A stretch of 64,000 nt of DNA from Mucilaginibacter corticis (GTDB lineage: Bacteria; Bacteroidota; Bacteroidia; Sphingobacteriales; Sphingobacteriaceae): contig NZ_VLPK01000001.1 in the NCBI RefSeq assembly GCF_007558865.1, forward strand, positions 1,426,001 to 1,490,000. Direction: 5' to 3'. The notes under the pieces were generated by a model. That model did no database searches. It was not told where the DNA came from and saw only the letters and a list, made by a program, of their open reading frames with translations. The position numbers and the translations under genes are program-made. This document shows, piece after piece, positions 7,497 through 15,232 of the stretch. The number at the start of each line of letters is the position of its first letter. Positions within the stretch are counted from its first letter, which is position 1.

Positions 7497-10400
7497 ATGA
7501 GCGACCTGTATGTAAATATCTGGGAAGAAAAAGTAACTATCCCCACCTATGGCATTGGCAAACCCGATAAAAACCCTATGTTTTTTGAGAAACGGGTTTA
7601 CCAGGGCAGCAGCGGCAAGGTTTACCCCAACCCTGTGATCGAGAAGATCTACGACGAGAAAGAAGACAAAGAATACATTGGCCTTTTTTTGGAAAATAAG
7701 TACATCAAAATGCTGATCCTGCCCGAGCTTGGCGGCCGTATCCAGATGGCTTATGATAAAATAAGGGAACGCCATTTTGTGTATTATAACCAGGTGATCA
7801 AACCCGCGCTGGTAGGTTTGACAGGTCCGTGGATCTCGGGCGGCATTGAATTTAACTGGCCGCAACACCACCGCCCAAGCACTTTTGAGCCGGTAGATTA
7901 CAAGATAGAAGAGAACGCCGACGGCAGCAAAACCATCTGGACCAATGAGGTTGAACGGATGTTCCACACCAAGGGTATGACAGGTTTTACCCTGCACCTG
8001 GATAAAGCCTACATTGAAATTAAAGCCAAACTGTTTAACCGCTCGGCATTGCCGCAAACTTTTTTATGGTGGGCAAACCCGGCTGTAAAAGTTAATGACG
8101 ATTACCAGTCGGTTTTCCCGCCGGACGTGAACGCGGTGTTTGATCACGGCAAGCGCGATGTATCTACCTTCCCTATCGCTACCGGAACTTATTATAAGGT
8201 AGACTACTCGCCGGGTACGGATATTTCTCGTTATAAAAATATCCCGGTGCCTACGTCTTATATGGCTATCAACTCGGCTTATGATTTTGTGGGCGGATAT
8301 GAGCATGACAGCCAGGCTGGTTTATTACATGTGGCTAATCACCATGTATCACCTGGCAAAAAGCAGTGGACCTGGGGACACTCTGATTTTGGTGTAGCCT
8401 GGGACAGAAACCTTACCGACGAGGACGGCCCATACATTGAACTGATGACCGGCATGTTCACCGACAACCAGCCTGATTTTACCTGGTTGATGCCGAATGA
8501 AGAAAAGCACTTTACCCAATACTTTATGCCTTACCGCGAGTTGGGCGTAATCAAAAATGCCAGCAAGGATATTTTATTAGCGCTTAACTACGCAGACGGC
8601 AATATCGAACTTAAAGTGTACGTAACCGGCGAGCAAAAAGCGCTGAAAGTAAAGCTAAGTTATGAGGGTAAAACCCTGTTTGAAGAAGTAACAGACATTA
8701 TTCCTGAGCAGGTATTTGTAAAAAGCATTAATGCCGGTAAAATAGATGAGAACCGTTTATTGTTAACTGTTACATCCGCACAAGGTAAAGAACTGTTGCG
8801 TTACGAACCGGCAGCTAACAAAGTAAATAAAATGCCCGAAGCGGCAAAACCTGCCCTGCAGCCTGAGGATGTTGAAAATACAGAACAGCTGTTTTTAACC
8901 GGGCAGCATTTAGAGCAATATCGCCACGCAACATACAGCCCGGTACCTTATTATGAAGAAGCTTTGCGCCGTGATCCTAAGGATATCCGTAACAACAATG
9001 CTTTGGGTTTATGGTACCTGCGCCGCGGGCAGTTTGCCAAAAGCGAGCCGTATTTTCGCAAAGCGGTAGAGACCGGCATTCAGCGTAACCCAAACCCGTA
9101 TGACAGCGAACCGCATTATAATTTAGGACTGTCATTAAAATTCCAGGGTAAAAATGCAGAGGCTTACGAGGCTTTTTATAAAGCTACATGGAGTAACGCC
9201 TGGAAAGACAGCGGCTACTTTATGGTGGCGCAGTTAGACCTGGTTAACGGTGATTATGAGCTGGCAGCGGATCATATCCAATCGGCTATTGATCGTAATG
9301 CCAATAACAGTAAGGCTTATGTATTGCAGTCTGCCGCTTATCGCAAATCAGATAAAACAGCTGATGCCATCGCCGCGTCTAAATATGCGCTAAAGCGCGA
9401 TGCCTTTAATTTGGGCGCTTTATTTGAATTATACTTTGCCGGCGATGGACAAAATCATTTGGATAATCTGCTTAAACTATCGCGTGGCTGGAGCCAAAAC
9501 TTTATCGAGTACGCATTGGACTATGCTAACGCCGGCCTGTATACCGAGGCATTCGACTTACTACGCCACGCCATAGCCGGCGATGCAACCAACCCGATGG
9601 TTTATTATTACCTGGCTTATTTTAAGCAGCAATCGGGCGAAACAAACGAAGCAATAGAACTATTGAAAAAAGCAGCAGCGGCCGACTCATACCTTTGCTT
9701 CCCTGATAGGTTAGAGGATATCGCGGTGCTGCAATTGGCATCACAATTAAACCCGGCTGATGCAAAAGCGCCGTATTACTTAGGTAATTTGTGGTATGAT
9801 AAACGCCAGTATGACGAAGCGATCTCTGCCTGGGAAGCCTCGGCAAAACTGGATAATAAATTCCCTACTGTTTTGCGCAACCTGGCCATAGCCTATTTCA
9901 ATAAGCGCAATGAGCATGAAAAGGCCGTAGCCTATTTCGAGCAAGCCTATGCGCTCGACAGAACCGACGCACGCATCTTAAAGGAGTTGGACCAACTGTA
10001 CAAACGCCTTAACATTGCACCAACAGAGCGGCTTAAATTATTAGAAGATAACTTAACCACCACCACAGAGCGTGATGATATTTACCTGGAACGCGCCGCG
10101 CTTTATAATTTCTTAGGTGACCCTAAAAAGGCTTTGCAACTGATCACCCAGAGACAGTTTCACCCATGGGAAGGCGGCGAAGGTAAAGCATCGGGTCAGT
10201 ATGTTTATAGTTTGGTTGAGATCGCCAGAGAAAAACTGAATAACAAGGATTTTGGCGGCGCTATTGATCTTCTACAACAGGCGCAAACCTATCCGCATAA
10301 TTTAGGCGAGGGTAAGCTATTCGGCGCGGCAGAGAATGATATATTTTATTGGCTGGGCAGCGCTTACGAGGGCCTGAACGAAACCTTACCGGCACAAAAA

Positions 10401-10805
10401 TATTTCCGCGAAGCGACCATGGGATTGTCAGAACCATCGGCCGCCATATTTTATAACGACCAGCAGCCCGACAAAATCTTTTACCAGGGCCTCGCCTGGA
10501 AAAAGCTGGGTGATGCAGAAAGGGCAACACAGATCTTTAACAAACTGGTAGCATTTGGTAAACAACACTTAAATGATACGGTTAAGATAGATTATTTCGC
10601 CGTATCGTTACCCAACCTGTTGATCTTTGATGATGACCTGGATATCCGAAACCGGGCACATTGCTTATACATACAGGGCTTAGGCTATTTGGGGCTTGAG
10701 CAATATGACGAAGCAAGCAAAGCCTTTAACGAAGTAATGGCTTTAGATGCCGAACATTTTGGCGCTAACCTGCATTTAAAATTAGCAGTGCCGCAGGCTT
10801 TATAA
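7497..10805 (+). CDS. DUF5107 domain and TPR-repeat protein
   Basis: A 1102-residue protein with no signal peptide or membrane segment, so probably cytoplasmic. The first ~400 residues match the DUF5107 domain (IWEEKVTIPTYGIGKPD at the start; ELGGRIQMAYDK and WISGGIEFNWPQHHRPST later), a fold that resembles carbohydrate-processing beta-sandwiches. From about residue 470 to the end it is built of many tetratricopeptide repeats (for example ALGLWYLRRGQFAKSEPYFRK, in part). Such proteins often sit in sugar-use loci of Bacteroidota, but no activity is established that I can name. Here it is 13 bp downstream of the sugar porter. A role as carbohydrate-binding or glycoside-processing scaffold is inference. 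Confidence 0.85.
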   Translation: MSDLYVNIWEEKVTIPTYGIGKPDKNPMFFEKRVYQGSSGKVYPNPVIEKIYDEKEDKEYIGLFLENKYIKMLILPELGGRIQMAYDKIRERHFVYYNQVIKPALVGLTGPWISGGIEFNWPQHHRPSTFEPVDYKIEENADGSKTIWTNEVERMFHTKGMTGFTLHLDKAYIEIKAKLFNRSALPQTFLWWANPAVKVNDDYQSVFPPDVNAVFDHGKRDVSTFPIATGTYYKVDYSPGTDISRYKNIPVPTSYMAINSAYDFVGGYEHDSQAGLLHVANHHVSPGKKQWTWGHSDFGVAWDRNLTDEDGPYIELMTGMFTDNQPDFTWLMPNEEKHFTQYFMPYRELGVIKNASKDILLALNYADGNIELKVYVTGEQKALKVKLSYEGKTLFEEVTDIIPEQVFVKSINAGKIDENRLLLTVTSAQGKELLRYEPAANKVNKMPEAAKPALQPEDVENTEQLFLTGQHLEQYRHATYSPVPYYEEALRRDPKDIRNNNALGLWYLRRGQFAKSEPYFRKAVETGIQRNPNPYDSEPHYNLGLSLKFQGKNAEAYEAFYKATWSNAWKDSGYFMVAQLDLVNGDYELAADHIQSAIDRNANNSKAYVLQSAAYRKSDKTADAIAASKYALKRDAFNLGALFELYFAGDGQNHLDNLLKLSRGWSQNFIEYALDYANAGLYTEAFDLLRHAIAGDATNPMVYYYLAYFKQQSGETNEAIELLKKAAAADSYLCFPDRLEDIAVLQLASQLNPADAKAPYYLGNLWYDKRQYDEAISAWEASAKLDNKFPTVLRNLAIAYFNKRNEHEKAVAYFEQAYALDRTDARILKELDQLYKRLNIAPTERLKLLEDNLTTTTERDDIYLERAALYNFLGDPKKALQLITQRQFHPWEGGEGKASGQYVYSLVEIAREKLNNKDFGGAIDLLQQAQTYPHNLGEGKLFGAAENDIFYWLGSAYEGLNETLPAQKYFREATMGLSEPSAAIFYNDQQPDKIFYQGLAWKKLGDAERATQIFNKLVAFGKQHLNDTVKIDYFAVSLPNLLIFDDDLDIRNRAHCLYIQGLGYLGLEQYDEASKAFNEVMALDAEHFGANLHLKLAVPQAL

Positions 10806-10819
10806 CAGGCTCTTCATTT

Positions 10820-10856
10820 AAACATAGCGATGGGTTTAAAACCCATCGCTATGTTT
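10820..10856. terminator. 37-bp perfect palindrome after the DUF5107-TPR gene
   Basis: AAACATAGCGATGGGTTT (10820-10837) and its exact reverse complement (10839-10856) are separated by one base. It lies 15 bp after the stop of the TPR gene, so it probably ends that transcript. It lacks a long T run, so it may instead be a palindromic intergenic repeat or stabilise the 3' end. Confidence 0.6.
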
Positions 10857-10890
10857 ACAGGCATTTTACAAAACCATAGGCCAATTTTTT

Positions 10891-10898
10891 TAATTTTG
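10891..10898 (+). promoter_or_regulatory. -7 box TAATTTTG of the HAD gene
   Basis: TAATTTTG matches the Bacteroidota TAnnTTTG element and ends only 6 nt before the ATG at 10905. It supports that start over an upstream ATG at 10830 inside a palindrome, and implies an mRNA with almost no leader. No clear -33 TTG is visible. Confidence 0.5.
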
Positions 10899-10904
10899 CG
10901 GGCT

Positions 10905-11522
10905 ATGGAAACAGCAGAACTATCTAAATACGACAAACTGGTAAACAAAAGCACGGGCCACTATAAAGCATTTTTGTATGATTGCGATGGTACCCTTGCC
11001 GACAACATGCCTGCACATGCGCTTACTTATATTAAAGTAGCGGCAGACAATGGCGTAACCATAACCGGCGAGATCATAGATGAACTGGCCGGATGGCCGG
11101 TACCTGCCGTAGTGGCCGAGATCAATAAGCGTTATGGTTCAAATATGAACCCCGAAGAGTTTGCCGAGATCCGCCAAAAGCTGTATCACGATGAGTACAT
11201 CAACCACATAACACCAGTTGAGCACGTAGTTGACCACCTTAAAGCGCATGTTGGTAAGGTCCGGATCGCGGTAGTTTCAGGCGGATCACGCGAGGCGGTT
11301 GAAAAAACTTTGAACATATTAGGCATAGCCAACCTGGTTGAAACCCTGGTTTGTGCCGGCGAAACCCCACATGGCAAACCATTCCCCGACCCGTTTTCAG
11401 CAGCAGCCCAAAAATTAGGCATCGAACCAAAAGACTGCCTGGTATTTGAAGATGGCGACCCCGGCGTACAATCTGCCATAGCTGCCGGCATGGACTGGAT
11501 CAGGATAGATCAGCTTTACTAA
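10905..11522 (+). CDS. HAD-superfamily phosphatase, beta-phosphoglucomutase-like
   Basis: Using the ATG at 10905 the protein has 205 residues. Motif I is YDCDGTLADN, motif II is VVSGGS, motif III is HGKPFPDP and motif IV is VFEDGDPGVQSA, with the helical cap of subclass IA (PAHALTYIKVAADNGV) following motif I. Relatives are sugar-phosphate phosphatases or beta-phosphoglucomutases. A mutase would normally need the longer cap and conserved RxxR/T motifs that I cannot confirm. It is last in the rightward sugar locus but has its own -7 box. The stop codon (TAA 11520-11522) directly abuts the stop of the convergent GntR gene. Likely dephosphorylates or isomerises a sugar phosphate. Confidence 0.83.
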   Translation: METAELSKYDKLVNKSTGHYKAFLYDCDGTLADNMPAHALTYIKVAADNGVTITGEIIDELAGWPVPAVVAEINKRYGSNMNPEEFAEIRQKLYHDEYINHITPVEHVVDHLKAHVGKVRIAVVSGGSREAVEKTLNILGIANLVETLVCAGETPHGKPFPDPFSAAAQKLGIEPKDCLVFEDGDPGVQSAIAAGMDWIRIDQLY

Positions 11523-12239
11523 TCAAAAGCTGTCTTGCAAAAAGTTTTCTTCCGTATTACAATATAAAGACGAGTAGATCCGCAGCTCTTTGTTGTTGGT
11601 TTGCAACCGCCTTTTCATGTGTACTATAGGATGCGTAGTTTTTATATTAAGTAAGGCGCTTATGTTTTTATCGGCATGTATGGCCCAGATCTTTTGTTCG
11701 CCCTCTTTTACTTCTATCTTGTAGTTATCCTTCAATATTTTAAATAAAGACCTGTTCTCCAGGTTCCTTGACGAAAAGTGCGGCAGGTCGATATTGGTGA
11801 TATGGGTTTCTTCGTACAAAACAGGCACACTATTGATAAACCTTAACCTCGAAAAGAAAATACATCCTGCGTCGCTTTCACGTTCATCCAATTTATAAAA
11901 AAAATTGTCGGGCCATTCCCGTTTAATGGGTTTCTGTAAAATAGATGTAGTTAATTTCTGATCGCCAACACCCGCGGTAACGCCGCTTAATGAAAGTATG
12001 CCCAGGCCGGTTTTAGGTTCAGATACGATACTCCCCTTACCATGTTTCCTGGTGATATACCCCTGATTGGCAAGAGCAGATAGCGCCTGCCTTATGGTAA
12101 CCCTTGTGGTATCGTATGATTTGCAGAGATCATTTTCTGATGGCAGCAGGTCGCCTTTTTTGTACTCCCCCTTCTCTATCAAAGACTTCAGGTCTTCAAT
12201 TACTTTTTTATACAGATGCACAACTTCCTTTTTGCTCAT
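11523..12239 (-). CDS. GntR-family (HutC subfamily) transcriptional regulator
   Basis: A 238-residue protein. Residues about 5-75 form the winged helix (YKKGDLLPSENDLCKSYDTT, then RVTIRQALSALANQGYITRK) and the remainder is a UTRA effector domain ending with IVHMKRRLQTNNKELRIYSS. HutC-type regulators are usually repressors released by a small molecule, often a sugar phosphate. It is divergent from the operon starting at 12654. A perfect 14-bp palindrome at 12324-12337, typical for this family, overlaps a forward promoter there. Regulation of that operon by this protein is therefore likely. The effector may be a pathway sugar phosphate, which is inference. Confidence 0.92.
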   Translation of the reverse strand: MSKKEVVHLYKKVIEDLKSLIEKGEYKKGDLLPSENDLCKSYDTTRVTIRQALSALANQGYITRKHGKGSIVSEPKTGLGILSLSGVTAGVGDQKLTTSILQKPIKREWPDNFFYKLDERESDAGCIFFSRLRFINSVPVLYEETHITNIDLPHFSSRNLENRSLFKILKDNYKIEVKEGEQKIWAIHADKNISALLNIKTTHPIVHMKRRLQTNNKELRIYSSLYCNTEENFLQDSF

Positions 12240-12323
12240 AGATCAGGTTATGGTTAACAACAAATGTAATAAATGTTCTGTTTAAATCACTGTGGGCAAG
12301 GTTTTAAAAACTTTTTAATTTAA

Positions 12324-12355
12324 CTTGTATATACAAGATGTTTTTTCTACGTTTG
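12324..12355 (+). promoter_or_regulatory. GntR operator palindrome overlapping a forward -33/-7 promoter
   Basis: CTTGTATATACAAG (12324-12337) is a perfect 14-bp palindrome. The TTG at 12325-12327 inside it lies exactly 20 nt before TACGTTTG (12348-12355), a full TAnnTTTG match, giving a consensus Bacteroidota promoter whose -33 element is covered by the operator. A repressor bound here would block transcription of the 12654 operon. Confidence 0.75.
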
Positions 12356-12617
12356 GTTATTATAAACCGTGCCGCACCGCGAATGCCGTTCAAATAAAAT
12401 CAATTATGCGTCAATAGTAAATACAACAATGTTGCGGTTTTAGTGTTTTTAAAAATAATGTTTCAACAGGTATTTTGGTTTTCAAAAAAATGTGGTAATA
12501 TGGAGTGCGGCATTAAACCAATTGGCAATCATTATAAACCTGATACAATATCTTAAAAAGATATGGCTTTAAATTATCCTAAAAGGAAAATTATTATATA
12601 ATGCATTATCTATCACC

Positions 12618-12649
12618 TTGTCTACACAACCTTTAAAAATATATCTTTG
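12618..12649 (+). promoter_or_regulatory. Proximal promoter of the sugar operon (TTG-N21-TATCTTTG)
   Basis: TTG at 12618-12620 and TATCTTTG at 12642-12649 are 21 nt apart, both matching consensus. The -7 box ends 4 nt before the ATG at 12654, so this promoter would make a leaderless mRNA and is free of the palindromic operator. Confidence 0.6.
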
Positions 12650-12653
12650 AGAA

Positions 12654-13487
12654 ATGAAGTCATACAGATTAAACAGATTATTTAACGGCCGGTCGGGCAA
12701 TTGCTTTGATGTGGCTATAGATCACGGATTTTTTAACGAACACCCGTTTTTAAACGGCATAGAAAATATACAAAAAGCGGTTGACGTATTGGTAGACGCC
12801 GCGCCCGACGCTATACAGCTTACCATTGGGCAGGCGCAATATTTACAATCCATCCCCGGCCGTTATAAACCATCATTGGTTTTACGTACCGATGTGGCTA
12901 ACGTGTATGGTAAAGACCTGCCGCGAGCGCTTTTCAGCAGGATGATAGAGAACCCGGTTGAGCAGGCGGTAAGGCTTGACGCTACCTGCGTGGTGGTGAA
13001 CCTGTTTAGTATCCCCGGCGAGCCTGAGGTAGCGGACCAGTGTATCCAAAACATCCTTAAAATAAAACCGGTTTGCGAGCAATATGCCATGCCGTTGATG
13101 ATAGAACCATTGGTTTTCCGCCCCAATACAGAAGCAGGTGGCTATATGGTAAACGGTGACCCTGAAAAGATCATTCCGCTGGTTAGGCAGGGTGTTGAAC
13201 TGGGTGCCGATATTATCAAAGCGGATCCGACCGACGATGTAACCCAATACCACCGCGTGGTTGAAATAGCCGGGAACATCCCGGTATTGGTGCGAGGCGG
13301 CGGTAAAGCCAGCGACCAGGAAATTATGGACCGCACTTACGGGCTGATGCAGCAAGGCGTAAAAGGCATTGTTTATGGCCGCAATGTAATACAACACGCT
13401 AACCCGGCCGGTATGACCAAAGCCCTGATGGCTATTGTGCACGATGGCGCAAAACCTGCCGATGTAATGCATCTGTTAAACAGTTAA
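12654..13487 (+). CDS. Class I aldolase, DhnA/LsrF/LacD-like
   Basis: A 277-residue TIM-barrel protein. CFDVAIDHGFF near the start is the family's DHG motif. GADIIKADPTDD holds K189, the expected Schiff-base lysine of class I aldolases, and VLVRGGGKASDQE followed by GIVYGRNVIQH are the phosphate-binding strands 7 and 8. Relatives cleave phosphorylated ketoses to dihydroxyacetone phosphate and an aldehyde, or act on related phospho-ketones as LsrF does. It is first in a packed operon with dehydrogenase, isomerase, kinase and oxidoreductase genes. Cleavage of a ketose phosphate made by the PfkB kinase is the likely role; the true substrate is unknown. Confidence 0.82.
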   Translation: MKSYRLNRLFNGRSGNCFDVAIDHGFFNEHPFLNGIENIQKAVDVLVDAAPDAIQLTIGQAQYLQSIPGRYKPSLVLRTDVANVYGKDLPRALFSRMIENPVEQAVRLDATCVVVNLFSIPGEPEVADQCIQNILKIKPVCEQYAMPLMIEPLVFRPNTEAGGYMVNGDPEKIIPLVRQGVELGADIIKADPTDDVTQYHRVVEIAGNIPVLVRGGGKASDQEIMDRTYGLMQQGVKGIVYGRNVIQHANPAGMTKALMAIVHDGAKPADVMHLLNS

Positions 13488-13514
13488 TACCAACTTTATA
13501 CTAATAAAGCATTA

Positions 13515-14660
13515 ATGAAAACACTCAATATTGGCATTATCGGCGGTGGCCTGATGGGCAAAGAGGCGGCCAGCGCGTTTGGCCGCTGGTTCGCGCTTAA
13601 TGATTTTCCGGTGAATGTTGCGCTTAAAGCGGTTTGCGATTTAAATGAACAGGTGTTAGCCTGGTACAAAAACATCCCGACGGTTGAGCTGCTGACCACC
13701 GACTATAAAGAGCTGCTTGGCCGCGCGGATATTGATGTAGTGTACGTGGCCCTCCCGCATAACCTGCATAAAGAGTTTTATTTGGAAGTGCTTGAAGCCG
13801 GCAAGGACCTGCTTGCAGAGAAACCTTTTGGGATAGGCCTCGAGGCCGCGCTGGCTATCAGGGATAAGGCTGAAGAACTTGGCCGATTTGTACGTTGCAG
13901 TTCTGAAATGCCGTTCTTACCCGGACCGCAAAGGGTTATTGAAGAAGTGAAGTCTGGCCGTATTGGCGAGATCATTGAGGTTAAGGCGGGCTTTTTACAC
14001 TCGAGCGATATTGACCCAACCAAACCCATTAATTGGAAAAGGCAGGTTAAATTTTGTGGTGAAATAGGTGTAATGGGCGACCTGGGAATGCACGTGCTGC
14101 ATGTGCCTTTACGATTAGGTTGGAAGCCTGAACTGGTGTACGCCAACCTGCAAAAAATAGTAACTGAGCGGCCCGACGGTAAAGGCGGCATGGCCGTTTG
14201 CGATACCTGGAACAACGCTACTTTAAATACACAGGTAACCATTGACGGCAAACAGATCCCCATGCTGTTAGAGATGAAACGCATTGCCCCCGGCGAGACC
14301 AATACCTGGTACATTGAAATATTTGGCACTAAGGGCGGTGTAAAATACAGCACCAAAGACACCAAAACCTTATGGACTTTTAAATTTGAGGGCGAACAGT
14401 TTTGGCAGCGTACCGACCTTGGTTTTAAAGGCGTACCTTTCCCGACCATAACAGGTGGCATTTTTGAGCCGGGCTTTGCCGATTGCTTTATGCAGATGCT
14501 GGCCGGTTACGTGGCCGAGCGCGAGGGATTTTTAAACAACCGTTTTGGCTGCGTAACTCCTGATGAAGCAGTGGACAGCCATTATGTATTTGCCGCCGCG
14601 CTTAAATCATTTGCCAATACTTCAGTAGAAAAAGTAGATTACCAATACCAACCGGCATGA
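13515..14660 (+). CDS. Gfo/Idh/MocA-family NAD(P)-dependent sugar dehydrogenase
   Basis: A 381-residue cytoplasmic protein with an N-terminal Rossmann fold (IGIIGGGLMGKEAASAFGRW) and the family EKP motif (LLAEKPFGIGLEA). The C-terminal alpha/beta domain contains the typical GVMGDLGMHVLHVPLRLG segment, whose Asp and His match the catalytic D-x3-H pattern. Members oxidise or reduce sugars, inositols and glycosides with NAD(P). The stop overlaps the next start (ATGA at 14657-14660), which shows translational coupling to the isomerase gene. In this operon it could oxidise the incoming sugar or open a glycoside by an oxidative route; both are inference. Confidence 0.88.
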   Translation: MKTLNIGIIGGGLMGKEAASAFGRWFALNDFPVNVALKAVCDLNEQVLAWYKNIPTVELLTTDYKELLGRADIDVVYVALPHNLHKEFYLEVLEAGKDLLAEKPFGIGLEAALAIRDKAEELGRFVRCSSEMPFLPGPQRVIEEVKSGRIGEIIEVKAGFLHSSDIDPTKPINWKRQVKFCGEIGVMGDLGMHVLHVPLRLGWKPELVYANLQKIVTERPDGKGGMAVCDTWNNATLNTQVTIDGKQIPMLLEMKRIAPGETNTWYIEIFGTKGGVKYSTKDTKTLWTFKFEGEQFWQRTDLGFKGVPFPTITGGIFEPGFADCFMQMLAGYVAEREGFLNNRFGCVTPDEAVDSHYVFAAALKSFANTSVEKVDYQYQPA

Positions 14661-15229
14661 AACGATCAGAAATAAACCAGGCGATATTAAGATCGGGCTT
14701 GTTTTTTATTAATAACGGCTGGGCGATGCCCCCTAAACCCAAATGGGATGTAACCGACTTTGGTTTAGGCGAGTTTTCAAAATTTGGACTGATACTGATC
14801 AACCTGGCCGAGGAAGCTGAATATTGCGAGAAACTGATGTATGCCGCTAAGGATCAAACCACCCCGGCACACACCCATAAAAAAAAGAAAGAAGATATTA
14901 TTTGCCGTACCGGCGAATTAACAATTCGATTATGGGCGAAAAATCCGGCTGATGGGGAAACGGACGAAACTTTCCAGATGAAAGTGAACGGGCATTTTCA
15001 GACCATCCAATCAGGCGGTACCATTAATTTGAAAGCCGGCGAACGTGTTACGATCACGCCGGGTATCTGGCATGAGTTTTACCCCACGTCTGAAGAGTGT
15101 ATCATCGGCGAGGTATCTACCGCCAATGATGACCTGAATGATAATTTTTTTGCTGATAAAAACATCGGGCGTTATGCCGAGATCGTAGAGGACGAAACAC
15201 CTATAGTAAAATTACTAAGCGATAAATAA
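14657..15229 (+). CDS. D-lyxose isomerase-like cupin sugar isomerase
   Basis: A 190-residue protein resembling D-lyxose ketol-isomerases (YdaE-like cupins). The metal site appears as PAHTHKKKKEDI, with H72, H74 and E79, plus H139 in TPGIWHEFYPT, the usual HxH-E-H set for Mn2+. The family interconverts D-lyxose and D-xylulose, or D-mannose and D-fructose, in the cytoplasm. It overlaps the dehydrogenase gene by 4 bp and is followed 3 bp later by the kinase gene, so an aldose-to-ketose step directly before phosphorylation is suggested. Its real substrate may differ, since this cupin fold has been reused for many sugars. Confidence 0.85.
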   Translation: MKRSEINQAILRSGLFFINNGWAMPPKPKWDVTDFGLGEFSKFGLILINLAEEAEYCEKLMYAAKDQTTPAHTHKKKKEDIICRTGELTIRLWAKNPADGETDETFQMKVNGHFQTIQSGGTINLKAGERVTITPGIWHEFYPTSEECIIGEVSTANDDLNDNFFADKNIGRYAEIVEDETPIVKLLSDK

Positions 15230-15232
15230 GCA

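Larger units (their letters stand above)
12240..12653. other. 414-bp intergenic control region between GntR and the sugar operon
   Basis: AT-rich, without a convincing gene. It holds a minus-strand -7 box TACATTTG (12261-12268) for the GntR gene, the palindromic operator and promoter at 12324-12355, and a second forward promoter at 12618-12649. About 260 bp between the two forward promoters has no recognisable structure apart from short A/T-rich repeats; if transcribed from the first promoter it is a 290-nt 5' leader. Confidence 0.6.

Noticed and set aside
7425..8057. 210-residue frame antisense to the porter end and DUF5107 start
   Set aside because: It crosses two real genes and has no recognisable domain.
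10830..10904. N-terminal extension of the HAD protein from an ATG at 10830
   Set aside because: This ATG is inside a 37-bp palindrome; the -7 box at 10891 and the conserved start favour ATG 10905.
12261..12268. Second GntR operator near the GntR start
   Set aside because: Only a minus-strand -7 box TACATTTG is present; there is no further copy of the CTTGTATATACAAG palindrome.
12882..13472. 196-residue frame antisense to the aldolase gene
   Set aside because: It is a shadow of the aldolase; the plus strand carries K189 and phosphate-binding motifs of a real enzyme.
13778..14461. 227-residue frame antisense to the Gfo/Idh/MocA gene
   Set aside because: It lies wholly within a gene with clear family motifs; composition is low quality and no start context is seen.
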